Shown here: piece by piece, positions 8,618 through 17,019 of the stretch
Position numbering within the stretch: position 1 is the first letter of the stretch
Layout: each line of letters starts with the position of its first letter
Program-made: the position numbers and the translations under genes
Assembly (NCBI GenBank): GCA_963724385.1
Contig: CAVRUJ010000002.1
Coordinates: 372,001 to 436,000, forward strand
Direction of reading: 5' to 3'
DNA from: DASXQK01 sp963724385
Lineage (GTDB): Bacteria; Pseudomonadota; Alphaproteobacteria; Dongiales; Dongiaceae
DNA: 64,000 nt
The notes under the pieces: model-generated
What the model was told of the DNA's origin: nothing
Databases searched by the model: none
The model's input: the letters and a program-made list of their open reading frames with translations, nothing else

Positions 8618-9993
8618 GGGCCCAGGCGCTTGGCCAGGCGGTCGAAGCGAAGTCCGAGAAGAATAGCCGTCACGGCGAGGCCAAGGGCGAGCCCGATCCA
8701 GAACCCCACGGCCCCATAGCCCGCCCAGAAACCCAATAGGCTCGCCGCGCTGATGCCGACGAGCCAATAGCCGATGAAGCAGATGGCCATGGGCACCCGC
8801 GTGTCCTTGAGGCCGCGCAAGGCGCCTCCGGCAACGGCCTGGGTGCCGTCGAAGACCTGGAACAGCGCCGCGATGGGCAGCAGGGTCAAGGCCACCGCTA
8901 GCATCGGCTGGTTGCCAGGCACCGACAGATCGACATAGAGGCCGACGAGAAAGCGCGGCAGGGTCAGGAACAAAGCTGCCGCCAGCAGCATCCAGATGAC
9001 CCCCAGATGAAGCGCCGTGTAGCCGGCCCGCCGCGCCGCGGCGGCCTGGCGGGCGCCGACGGCGCGTCCGACCCGAACCGTCGCCGCCTGTCCGACAGCA
9101 TAAGGAATCATGAAGGTAAACGAGCAAAGCCCGCCGACCACCGCATTGGCCGCCAAGGCGGCGTTGCCGAGCACGGCGATCAGCAGGGTCGTCGCCACGA
9201 ACAGGCCGTTCTCGAACATGTAGGAACCCGCAATGGGCCAGCCCAGACGCAGGATCTCCCAAAACACCGGGTCGGGCCTGGTCAGATTCGAAAATACCCG
9301 GAAGGCATGAAACTCGCGGTCGACCCGAAGATAGACCGCAACTGCCAGGAACTGGAGCCAGCAGCTGATGGTGCCGCTGAGGCCGATTCCCGGCACACCG
9401 AGTCGGGGCATGCCGAAGCTGCCGTAGACGAACAGATAGTTGCTGAGCGCCGTCACGCCGATGGAGAGAATGGCAACGATGGTGACGATGCGCGGCCGGT
9501 TGGCTGCCGTGGCGAAAAAGCGCAGCGCTGAATAGGCGAGGAACCCCGGTATGCCCGGCAGACACCAGAGCAGCAGACCCTGGGCGAGCCGCACCGTGCG
9601 TGGGTCGTAACCCAAGTGGGGCAAGACCAGGATCATGCCCAGCAGAACCAAGCCGCAAGGCAGCGACAGGGCCAGAGAAAGGCGCAAACCCTGGCGGGCG
9701 ACGATCGCGGCCTTGTCCCGATCGCCGGCGCCCAAGGCATGGGAAGCGATGGCCGCCACCCCTGCCAGCACGCCCATGCCGAGCAACAGAGGCGTGAACT
9801 GCAGGTTGGCGCCAAGCCCCCCGGCGGCGAGCTCATCGGCCCCCAGACGCCCGACCATGACGTTGTCGACGAAGATCGTCGCCATCTGAGCGAGGAAGGC
9901 GATGGCGATGGGAAGCGCCAGCGCGAGGGTGGCGCCCGCCTCTCCAAGCCAAGTCGTTCGGCCTTGCGGCCGGGCTGTCGCGTCGGCCGCCAT
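8614..9993 (-). CDS. MATE family multidrug efflux transporter
   Basis: A 459-residue inner-membrane protein with about twelve hydrophobic segments arranged as two related halves. FLAQMATIFVDNVMVGRLGADELAA in the first helices is typical of the NorM branch; the second half repeats the pattern around PIAALFQVFDGTQAVAGGALRG. Likely exports cationic drugs or metabolites with Na+ or H+. The ATG at 9991-9993 was chosen because the upstream part of the frame lies within dxs. It starts 17 bases after dxs and overlaps tlyA. Confidence 0.9.
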   Translation of the reverse strand: MAADATARPQGRTTWLGEAGATLALALPIAIAFLAQMATIFVDNVMVGRLGADELAAGGLGANLQFTPLLLGMGVLAGVAAIASHALGAGDRDKAAIVARQGLRLSLALSLPCGLVLLGMILVLPHLGYDPRTVRLAQGLLLWCLPGIPGFLAYSALRFFATAANRPRIVTIVAILSIGVTALSNYLFVYGSFGMPRLGVPGIGLSGTISCWLQFLAVAVYLRVDREFHAFRVFSNLTRPDPVFWEILRLGWPIAGSYMFENGLFVATTLLIAVLGNAALAANAVVGGLCSFTFMIPYAVGQAATVRVGRAVGARQAAAARRAGYTALHLGVIWMLLAAALFLTLPRFLVGLYVDLSVPGNQPMLAVALTLLPIAALFQVFDGTQAVAGGALRGLKDTRVPMAICFIGYWLVGISAASLLGFWAGYGAVGFWIGLALGLAVTAILLGLRFDRLAKRLGP

Positions 9994-10010
9994 GAGGGAT
10001 GCAGCCGGTC

Positions 10011-11930
10011 TTACGCGCGGGCCGTGGCCTGAGCGGATTCGCGGCCCAGGGCAGCGAGAGCCGTGGCGACTATGTGCTTGGCGTCGAGGCCGGCCTCGGC
10101 ATATTGGATTTCGGGCTTGTTGTGGTCGATGAAACGGTCCGGCAGGACCATGGGCCGGATCTTCAAGCCCCCGTCGAGCATGCCTGTGGTCGCCAGATAC
10201 TGAAGCACATGGGACGCAAATCCGCCGACGCCGCCCTCCTCGATCGTAATCAGCACCTCGTGCTCGCGGGCTAGCCGGCGCACCAAGTCCTCGTCCAAGG
10301 GCTTGGCGAAGCGGGCGTCGGCGACCGTGGCGGAAAGCCCGCGCGCGGCCAGATCCTCGGCCGCCTTCAGGCATTCTTGCAGACGGGTCCCATAGGACAG
10401 CAAGGCCACGGCCGTACCTTCCCGCAGGACCCGGCCGCGACCGATCTGCAACGGGGTCCCGCGCGCCGGCAGCTCGACCCCCACGCCCTCGCCGCGCGGA
10501 TAGCGCAAGGCGGAAGGCCGGTCGTCGATCGCCGCTGCCGTGGCCACCATGTGGCAGAGCTCGGCCTCGTCCGCGGCCGCCATCAGCACCATGCCGGGCA
10601 GGCAGCCGAGATAGGCGATGTCGAAGGAGCCGGCGTGGGTGGCGCCGTCGGCGCCCACCAGGCCTGCCCGATCCATGGCGAACCTGACCGGCAGGCGCTG
10701 GATGGCCACGTCATGGACGACCTGGTCGTAGGCCCGTTGCAGGAAGGTGGAATAGATCGCGCAGAACGGCTTGAATCCTTCGGTCGAAAGGCCCGCGGCG
10801 AAGGTCACGCCATGCTGCTCGGCGATGCCGACGTCGAAACACCGATCGGGGAAGCGCTTGGCGAAGTAATTCAGGCCGGTGCCCGACGGCATGGCGGCGG
10901 TGATGGCGACGATCTTGTCGTCATGCTCCGCCTCGGCGATGAGGGCATCGGCGAAGACCTTGGTATAGCTCGGCGCGTTCGAGGCCGCTTTGACCTGGGC
11001 CCCGGTGACGACGTCGAACTTGACCACGCCGTGATACTTGTCGGCGGCCTTCTCGGCCGGCGGATAGCCATGGCCCTTGCGGGTGACAACATGGACCAGC
11101 ACCGGCCCCTCGGACGATGCATCGCGCACATTGCGCAAGACCGGCAGCAGATGGTCGAGGTTGTGGCCGTCGATCGGGCCGACGTAGAAGAAGCCCATCT
11201 CCTCGAACAAGGTGCCGCCGGTTACCAGGCCGCGGGCGAATTCCTCGGCGCGCTTGGCCGCCATCTCGAACCGACGGGGGAAGTTCTTCGCCATCTCCTT
11301 AGCCAGATGGCGCAATGACCGGTACGACTTGGAGGAGATCAGGCGCGACAGATAAGCGCTCATGGCCCCAACCGGCGGGGCGATCGACATGTCATTGTCG
11401 TTGAGCACGACGATGAGGCGGCTGTCCATGGAGCCGGCGTTGTTTAGCGCCTCATAGGCCATGCCGGCGCTCATCGCGCCGTCGCCGATCACGGCGATGA
11501 CGTGGTTCTTGCGCCCCTCCAGGTCCCTTGCCACGGCCATGCCGAGGGCGGCCGAGATGGAGGTCGAGCTGTGAGCCGCGCCGAAGGGGTCGTATTTGCT
11601 CTCGTCGCGCTTGGTGAAGCCGGAGAGCCCGCCGCCCTGGCGCAGGGTGCGGATACGGTCCCGCCGGCCGGTCAGGATCTTGTGCGGATAGGCCTGATGG
11701 CCGACGTCCCAGATCAGCCGATCCTCGGGGGTCTCGAACAGGTAGTGCAGCGCCACGGTGAGCTCGACCACGCCGAGGCCGGCACCCAGATGCCCTCCCG
11801 TGACCGACACGGCATCGATGGTCTCCTGACGCAGCTCATCGGCGAGCTGTCGCAGCTGCGACTCTTGCAGGCGACGAAGGTCCGCCGGCACATGCACGGA
11901 ATCAAGCAAGGGCGTTTTGCTGTTCGCCAA
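10011..11930 (-). CDS. dxs: 1-deoxy-D-xylulose-5-phosphate synthase
   Basis: Thiamine-diphosphate enzyme condensing pyruvate with glyceraldehyde 3-phosphate, the entry step of the MEP isoprenoid pathway. About 639 residues. The ThDP site GDGAMSAGMAYEALNNA, the preceding HSSTSISAALGMA and the transketolase signature around DVGIAEQHGVTFAAGL are all present. The start is taken as TTG at 11930 because AGGAAAG lies five bases upstream; another TTG at 11945 is possible. Many relatives have ispA between xseB and dxs; here that space is only 136 bases and holds no gene. Confidence 0.95.
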   Translation of the reverse strand: MANSKTPLLDSVHVPADLRRLQESQLRQLADELRQETIDAVSVTGGHLGAGLGVVELTVALHYLFETPEDRLIWDVGHQAYPHKILTGRRDRIRTLRQGGGLSGFTKRDESKYDPFGAAHSSTSISAALGMAVARDLEGRKNHVIAVIGDGAMSAGMAYEALNNAGSMDSRLIVVLNDNDMSIAPPVGAMSAYLSRLISSKSYRSLRHLAKEMAKNFPRRFEMAAKRAEEFARGLVTGGTLFEEMGFFYVGPIDGHNLDHLLPVLRNVRDASSEGPVLVHVVTRKGHGYPPAEKAADKYHGVVKFDVVTGAQVKAASNAPSYTKVFADALIAEAEHDDKIVAITAAMPSGTGLNYFAKRFPDRCFDVGIAEQHGVTFAAGLSTEGFKPFCAIYSTFLQRAYDQVVHDVAIQRLPVRFAMDRAGLVGADGATHAGSFDIAYLGCLPGMVLMAAADEAELCHMVATAAAIDDRPSALRYPRGEGVGVELPARGTPLQIGRGRVLREGTAVALLSYGTRLQECLKAAEDLAARGLSATVADARFAKPLDEDLVRRLAREHEVLITIEEGGVGGFASHVLQYLATTGMLDGGLKIRPMVLPDRFIDHNKPEIQYAEAGLDAKHIVATALAALGRESAQATARA

Positions 11931-12066
11931 GATGACTTTCCTCAAGTGATTGGGGGTCGGACTCTAGCCAAGTCCTACCCGGACCGACGAAATTCCGCTT
12001 TTTCTACAAAGAAATCAAGAGACTGAGCTGAAAACCTCGGGCCCGCTCCGGTGGCAGCCGGCCAGT

Positions 12067-12318
12067 TCAGTCGAATTTGGCTGGTTGGGTGGAAAGGCTG
12101 CCATCGGTCCCAACGACGATGCGGTCGACCTTTTCCTGGGCCTCCCGCAACTTTTTCTCGCAATGACGCTTGAGCGCGGCACCCCGTTCATAAGCCCGGA
12201 TCGCCTCTTCCAGCTTGGAATCGCCTTTTTCCAACGCCTTGACCAGAGCCTGCAGCTCGGCAAGAGCGTCCTCGAAGCTCAGATCATCGATCGCCGGCTG
12301 TTTCTTGCCTTCGGCCAT
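12067..12318 (-). CDS. xseB: Exodeoxyribonuclease VII small subunit
   Basis: An 83-residue protein with the conserved DLSFEDALAELQALVKALEKGD segment beginning near residue 12, followed by YERGAALKRHCEKKLREAQEKVDRI. It forms a helical hairpin that binds the XseA catalytic subunit in exonuclease VII; xseA is not in this window. It starts 22 bases after the HDAC-like gene and precedes dxs on the same strand. Confidence 0.94.
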   Translation of the reverse strand: MAEGKKQPAIDDLSFEDALAELQALVKALEKGDSKLEEAIRAYERGAALKRHCEKKLREAQEKVDRIVVGTDGSLSTQPAKFD

Positions 12319-12340
12319 GGCCTTTCGATCTCCAATGAAA

Positions 12341-13270
12341 CTATGCCACAGCCATGAGGGCCTGGACATGGGCCGCAGCGCTGGCGGCGAGTGCCTCCAG
12401 GTCATAGCCCCCCTCGAAAGTCGAGACAACCCGGCCGCCCGCATGGCGATCGGCGATTGTCCGGAGCCGTTCTGTCGCCCAGGCGAAATCCTCTTCCTCC
12501 AGCTCCAGATTGGCGAGCGGATCGGCCCGATGGGCATCGAACCCGGCCGAAATCAAAAGGAAATCGGGGCGGAACCGGTCGAGGGCCGGAAGCACACGGC
12601 TTTCCATGGCCCTCCGGAATTCCTCCGACCCGGCATAGGGAGGGAGCGGCGCGTTGCAGATATTCCCAACCCCGGTTTCACTCGCCGCCCCGGTTCCCGG
12701 GTAAAGGGGCATCTGGTGGGTCGAGGCGTAGAAGGCTTCGGGATCCTTCTCGAACATCGCCTGGGTGCCATTGCCGTGATGGACGTCGAAATCGACGACG
12801 GCCACGCGCCTCAGCCCATGCACGGCGCGGGCCTGGAGCGCGCCCACCGCGACGTTGTTGAACAGGCAAAAGCCCATCGCAGTTCCCGGCTCCGCGTGAT
12901 GGCCGGGCGGGCGGACGGCGCAGAAGGCATTGGCGATCTCGCCGCCCGCGACGGCATCCACCGCCGCGCAGACCGCGCCGGCGGCCCGGAGCGCCGCTTC
13001 CCCGGATCCGGGCGAAAGCGTCGTGTCGGGGTCGAGGGCGAACAGGCCCGCCGCAGGCACGGCATGGAGGATCGCCTCGACATAGCTTCGCGGATGGACC
13101 CGGCAAAGCTGCTCCACCGTCGCCCGCGGCGCCTCCGCCCTCTCGAGAGACGCAAAGCTCTCGCCCTCCAGCGCCGCAAGAATGGCTTGAAGCCGAGCCG
13201 GGCGCTCCGGATGGCCGGGGCCCATATCGTGGCCGAGGCAGGCGGCGTGGGTGTAGAGCCGAGTCGTCAT
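12341..13270 (-). CDS. Histone deacetylase family hydrolase
   Basis: A 309-residue zinc-dependent arginase/deacetylase-fold enzyme. Metal and active-site motifs are intact: RPPGHHAEP (catalytic His pair), DFDVHHGNGTQ (zinc Asp and His), and SAGFDAHRADPL (second Asp), with FEGGYDLEAL near the end. Bacterial members deacetylate acetylpolyamines, acetoin-linked proteins or other amides; the substrate is not evident. The start ATG at 13270 gives the normal N-terminus (TRLYTHAACLGHDMGPGHPERP is typical). First gene of the xseB-dxs operon. Confidence 0.92.
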   Translation of the reverse strand: MTTRLYTHAACLGHDMGPGHPERPARLQAILAALEGESFASLERAEAPRATVEQLCRVHPRSYVEAILHAVPAAGLFALDPDTTLSPGSGEAALRAAGAVCAAVDAVAGGEIANAFCAVRPPGHHAEPGTAMGFCLFNNVAVGALQARAVHGLRRVAVVDFDVHHGNGTQAMFEKDPEAFYASTHQMPLYPGTGAASETGVGNICNAPLPPYAGSEEFRRAMESRVLPALDRFRPDFLLISAGFDAHRADPLANLELEEEDFAWATERLRTIADRHAGGRVVSTFEGGYDLEALAASAAAHVQALMAVA

Positions 13271-13413
13271 GCCGGGCCATTCTTGCCGGCGGTAATGCCA
13301 AATGCCAGGCAATTGCCACCTGACCCGCGAGCGCGGGCCGAGAATTCCGACCCTATGCTATGGTACGGGGCGCGAATGCCGGCAAAGCGCTGCAGCCAGG
13401 GTGGGAGCCCGTC

Positions 13414-14484
13414 ATGTTGGTATTCCGACAGCTCTTCGATCCGCAGTCCTCGACCTATTCCTATTTGCTGGCGGACGGGGACAGCGCAGAAGCGGTGCTC
13501 ATCGATCCGGTCTTCGAGCAGGCGCCGCGGGACAGCGCGCTTGTGCGCGAGCTGGGTCTGAAGCTCCAGTTCACGCTGGAGAGCCATGTCCATGCGGACC
13601 ACGTGACCGGGGCCTCGATCCTGAAGCATCGTCTCGGCAGCCAGATCGCGCTCGGTGGCGCCAGCGGCGCCGAGGGCGCGGACCGGTACCTCGCGGACCG
13701 CGAGCGGGTCGTCTTCGGCAAGCGGTATCTCGAGACTCGCGCTACGCCCGGCCACACGAACGGCTGCGTCACCTATGTGCTGGACAACGAGAGCATGGCG
13801 TTCACCGGCGACTGCCTGCTCATCCGCGGCTGCGGGCGCACGGATTTCCAGCAGGGAAACCCCCGGACCATGTTCCGATCAGTGCACACCCAAATCTTCT
13901 CGTTGCCGGAATCCTGCCTGCTCTATCCAGGGCATGACTACCGCGGGCTTACGGTCACCAGCGTAGGCGAGGAACGGCGCTTCAATCCGCGCCTGGGCGG
14001 ACAGCTGAGCGAGGACGATTTCGTGGGCTATATGCGCAATCTGGGGCTGCCGCATCCCAAGCAGATGGATATCGCCGTCCCGGCCAATTTGAAATGCGGG
14101 CAGCGGGAGGACGGGCCGCCGGCCGATGAAGCGTCCTGGGGGCCGCTGACGCTGACCTTCGCCGGCGTCTGGGAAATCGAGCCGCATTGGGTCGAGGAAC
14201 ATCTGCGCGAGCTGCAGCTCGTCGACGTGCGCGAGCCCGACGAATACAGCGGGCCGCTCGGCCACATCCCGGGGGCGAAGTTGCTGCCCCTCGGAAGCCT
14301 GAGCGAGGCAGCGGCGGTCCTGGTCAAGGACAAGCCTGTCGTGACCGTGTGCCGCGCGGGCGGGCGCTCGGCCCAGGCGACCCTGATCCTTAAGCGGCTC
14401 GGGTTCTCCCATGTCGCCAATCTGCCGGGCGGCATGTTGCGCTGGCGGGCGCACCGCCAGGTCGTCGAGGGCGGGAGCGACTGA
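13414..14484 (+). CDS. Persulfide dioxygenase-rhodanese fusion
   Basis: A 356-residue fusion. Residues 1-230 form an ETHE1-like metallo-beta-lactamase domain with HxHxDH at 58-63 (SHVHADH), further metal ligands in TPGHTNG and YPGHDY, and the FTGDCLLIRGCGRTDFQ stretch of persulfide dioxygenases. Residues 255-356 form a rhodanese domain with active Cys313 in VCRAGGRSA. Such fusions oxidise glutathione persulfide to sulfite and transfer sulfur to or from thiosulfate. The ATG at 13414 has GGGAG six bases upstream. It is divergent from the HDAC gene. No other sulfide-oxidation gene is adjacent. Confidence 0.9.
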   Translation: MLVFRQLFDPQSSTYSYLLADGDSAEAVLIDPVFEQAPRDSALVRELGLKLQFTLESHVHADHVTGASILKHRLGSQIALGGASGAEGADRYLADRERVVFGKRYLETRATPGHTNGCVTYVLDNESMAFTGDCLLIRGCGRTDFQQGNPRTMFRSVHTQIFSLPESCLLYPGHDYRGLTVTSVGEERRFNPRLGGQLSEDDFVGYMRNLGLPHPKQMDIAVPANLKCGQREDGPPADEASWGPLTLTFAGVWEIEPHWVEEHLRELQLVDVREPDEYSGPLGHIPGAKLLPLGSLSEAAAVLVKDKPVVTVCRAGGRSAQATLILKRLGFSHVANLPGGMLRWRAHRQVVEGGSD

Positions 14485-14492
14485 CCTTCCTC

Positions 14493-14894
14493 TCAGTCCG
14501 CAAGCAGCCTTCGCAGGCCATGCCAGAACAAGGCCGCCCAGCCGAAGATCAGGGCTAGGCCACCAAAAGGTGTTGCCCAGGCGAATCCGCGCCAGCCCAC
14601 AAGCGCCAACAAGTACAGACTGCCGCTGAACAGGACCGCGCCCAGGAGCATCAGCCAACCGGCGAGCGCCAGCAGCCGCGCAGGCTGCCTTTCATAGAGG
14701 ATGCCGATCCCCAGAAGCGCCAGGGCGTGCCAGAGCTGATAGCCGCTCCCGGTACTAACCCAAGCCAGGGCCGCGGGATCGAGTGCGGCCTTGAGGCCAT
14801 GGGCGGCAAACGCTCCCATGGCGACGGCGATCAAGCCGTTGAGGGCCGAGGCGGCGATCCAGATCCCGGCGAGGCGCGCGGCGGCTTTTTCCAT
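14493..14894 (-). CDS. DUF423 family small membrane protein
   Basis: A 133-residue protein with four hydrophobic segments (about 8-30, 50-65, 72-95 and 100-125). The N-terminal AASALNGLIAVAMGAFAAHGLK and the central YQLWHALALL identify the DUF423/YgdD family, whose function is unknown. It is convergent with the persulfide dioxygenase fusion, eight bases between them. Confidence 0.85.
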   Translation of the reverse strand: MEKAAARLAGIWIAASALNGLIAVAMGAFAAHGLKAALDPAALAWVSTGSGYQLWHALALLGIGILYERQPARLLALAGWLMLLGAVLFSGSLYLLALVGWRGFAWATPFGGLALIFGWAALFWHGLRRLLAD

Positions 14895-15105
14895 GGCGCT
14901 TGAGCAATAGCACAGCCCATATCCAGTTGTGGCTATTGCGCCGAAGCCGTGGTGCCGCAGCCGGGCGCCGCCTTCGTTGCCAACGCCTCCGCGCCGCTCC
15001 GAGAGGGCCTCTTGTCATAGGAACGCTCGACAGGCGAAGTTTTGTCCAAGGGCCCGACGGGATAGCATGGCCCGCGGACCGCTGGCCTGGGCTGGAGAAT
15101 TGCCA

Positions 15106-15888
15106 ATGAGCTTGACGATCGCTGAGCGCTGGTTCGAGACCCGGCGGATCGACGACGACATAACCCTGCTGTGGGAGCCCCATGTCGTGCCGCTCCTGCG
15201 TTGCAACATCTGGCACGTGCGGGGCCGGGATCGAGACCTGCTGGTCGACACGGGCATGGGAATCGCGAGCCTTCGCCACGCCGCCCGGCAGTTGCTGGAA
15301 AAATCCGTGCTGGCCGTGGCGACCCACACCCATCTCGACCATGTCGGCGGGCATCACGAATTTGCCGAACGCCTGGTCCATCGCCTCGAAGCCGACAACC
15401 TCAGCGAGCCCGGCCGGCTGGCGACCTTGTCCACAGCCGATTGGGCGGCCGAAGAAGTGGCGATGATGCGCAACGCCGGCTACGAAGTGCCGGGCGCGCT
15501 GATCACCGCCCTGCCCCACGCGGGCTACAAGCTCTCGGACTATCGGAGATTGCCGGCCGCGCCGACCGTCATCGTCGAGGAGGGCGATGTGGTCGATCTG
15601 GGTGACCGGCAATTCGACGTCCTGCATCTGCCGGGCCATTCGCCGGGCAGCATCGGGTTGTGGGAATCGAAGACGGGAACCCTGTTTTCGGGGGATGCCA
15701 TCTATGATGGGCCTTTGCTCGATCAGCTTCCGCGCTCCAACGTCGCGGACTATCTGCGTACGATGAGACGGCTCCGGGAGCTGCCAGTCCGCGTCGTGCA
15801 TGCCGGCCATGACCCCAGTTTCGGGCGCGATCGGCTGAAGCAGATCGCGGAGGCCTACCTGAAGCGCAGGGATAGCAAGGCCGCCTAG
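15106..15888 (+). CDS. MBL-fold metallohydrolase
   Basis: A 260-residue metallo-beta-lactamase-fold hydrolase. The metal motif is THTHLDHVGGHHEF (HxHxDH), with the second His in LPGHSPGSIGLW, the bridging Asp in LFSGDAIYD and the last His in VVHAGHDPSF. The substrate is unknown; glyoxalase-II- or lactonase-like activities are possible. The ATG at 15106 has GGAG seven bases upstream. Its stop codon shares three bases with the stop of the convergent EamA gene. Confidence 0.85.
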   Translation: MSLTIAERWFETRRIDDDITLLWEPHVVPLLRCNIWHVRGRDRDLLVDTGMGIASLRHAARQLLEKSVLAVATHTHLDHVGGHHEFAERLVHRLEADNLSEPGRLATLSTADWAAEEVAMMRNAGYEVPGALITALPHAGYKLSDYRRLPAAPTVIVEEGDVVDLGDRQFDVLHLPGHSPGSIGLWESKTGTLFSGDAIYDGPLLDQLPRSNVADYLRTMRRLRELPVRVVHAGHDPSFGRDRLKQIAEAYLKRRDSKAA

Positions 15889-16850
15889 CCCGGAGCGCGT
15901 TGGCGGCGGAATGCGAGCAGCTGGGCGGTCAGCACCCCGACCACGATCACGGCCGCACCGGCAAGCTGGATCCAGGCGAAACTGCCGCCCAGCAGGACCA
16001 CAGCCGGAAGTGCGGCCAAAGGCAGCAGATTGCTATACATGGCGGGAACGAGGACGCCGATCCGGCTGACCGCGTAGTGCCAGAGGAAATTTCCGAGAGC
16101 GATCGGGAATACACCGGCGAACAGGATGAGCGCCAGGGCCTCAAGGCTGAAATCCATCTTGAAATGCACGATGCCGGCGCCCTGTACGATCGGCATGAGA
16201 AGCAGAAGCCAGAGCGCGCCGGCCGCGACGGTGAAGGCCGTGATCTGCAGCTGGCTGTAGCCCTTGAGCCAGCGCTGAGCCGCCATGGACATCCAGGTCC
16301 ATGTGACATTCGCGAGCACGATCAGGATTTCGCCGCCCTCGAAATGCGTGCCGGTCAGTGATTCGCCGCCGAGCACCGAAATCAGGCCGCCGGCGACCGC
16401 GAGCACCGCGCCCAGCAGCATGCCGCGCCCCAGCGGCTCGCGGAAGAGCAGCGCCGCCGCCAAGGCCGAGGTGACCGGATTGCTGGTCGAAATGATCGCC
16501 GAGGAGAATCCGCTGGAGAAAGCGACGCCGATGCTGGTCAAGAGGGAGCCGAGCGCCACGCCGATCCCGCCCAGCAGTGCCAGACGGCCGAGAGACCTGA
16601 GGCCGGGGATCGGGATCCGCCGGCGCTCGACGAACAGGCAAGGAAACAGCACCAGCGTGCCCAGCAACTGCCGGCCAACCGTTGCCGAGTAGAGGTCCCA
16701 ATGGGTCAGGAGCCGCTCGAGCATCGGGAAAAAGGCGCCCCAGACCGAGATCATCACCAGGAGGGCGAGATTGGCGAGAACGAGATCGCGCAAGGCCAGG
16801 GATCTGGCGCCAGCCGATTGCTGCGCCGCGTCGATCCGGGGTTCATTCAT
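15885..16850 (-). CDS. EamA/DMT family transporter
   Basis: A 321-residue protein with ten predicted transmembrane helices in two EamA repeats (about 20-150 and 165-315). The conserved region SAIISTSNPVTSALAAALLFREPLGR marks the end of the first repeat. A metabolite exporter is likely; the substrate is unknown. The start ATG at 16848-16850 is preferred over an upstream TTG. It is divergent from a PuuB-like oxidase that it might serve, though nothing proves a link. Confidence 0.86.
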   Translation of the reverse strand: MNEPRIDAAQQSAGARSLALRDLVLANLALLVMISVWGAFFPMLERLLTHWDLYSATVGRQLLGTLVLFPCLFVERRRIPIPGLRSLGRLALLGGIGVALGSLLTSIGVAFSSGFSSAIISTSNPVTSALAAALLFREPLGRGMLLGAVLAVAGGLISVLGGESLTGTHFEGGEILIVLANVTWTWMSMAAQRWLKGYSQLQITAFTVAAGALWLLLLMPIVQGAGIVHFKMDFSLEALALILFAGVFPIALGNFLWHYAVSRIGVLVPAMYSNLLPLAALPAVVLLGGSFAWIQLAGAAVIVVGVLTAQLLAFRRQRAPG

Positions 16851-17019
16851 GATTGGAGACAATCCGCTTCCGCGCCGCCGGCGCGCTTGTAATCACTCTA
16901 GCGAGGCCGTCCGCGCGCCGGCAATGGCGTCCGGCGCAGGGCTGCCCGGCGCGGCGGGCGGGCTGGCGTGCCGTTCGGGGATGCGGCATATCTGGCGGCG
17001 TTTCGAAAAGGGCCCGACC

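Noticed and set aside
7880..9658. Long extension of tlyA to 592 residues
   Set aside because: The upstream 347 codons are the antiparallel-free shadow of the MATE gene in another frame; the GTG at 8617 gives the normal TlyA N-terminus.
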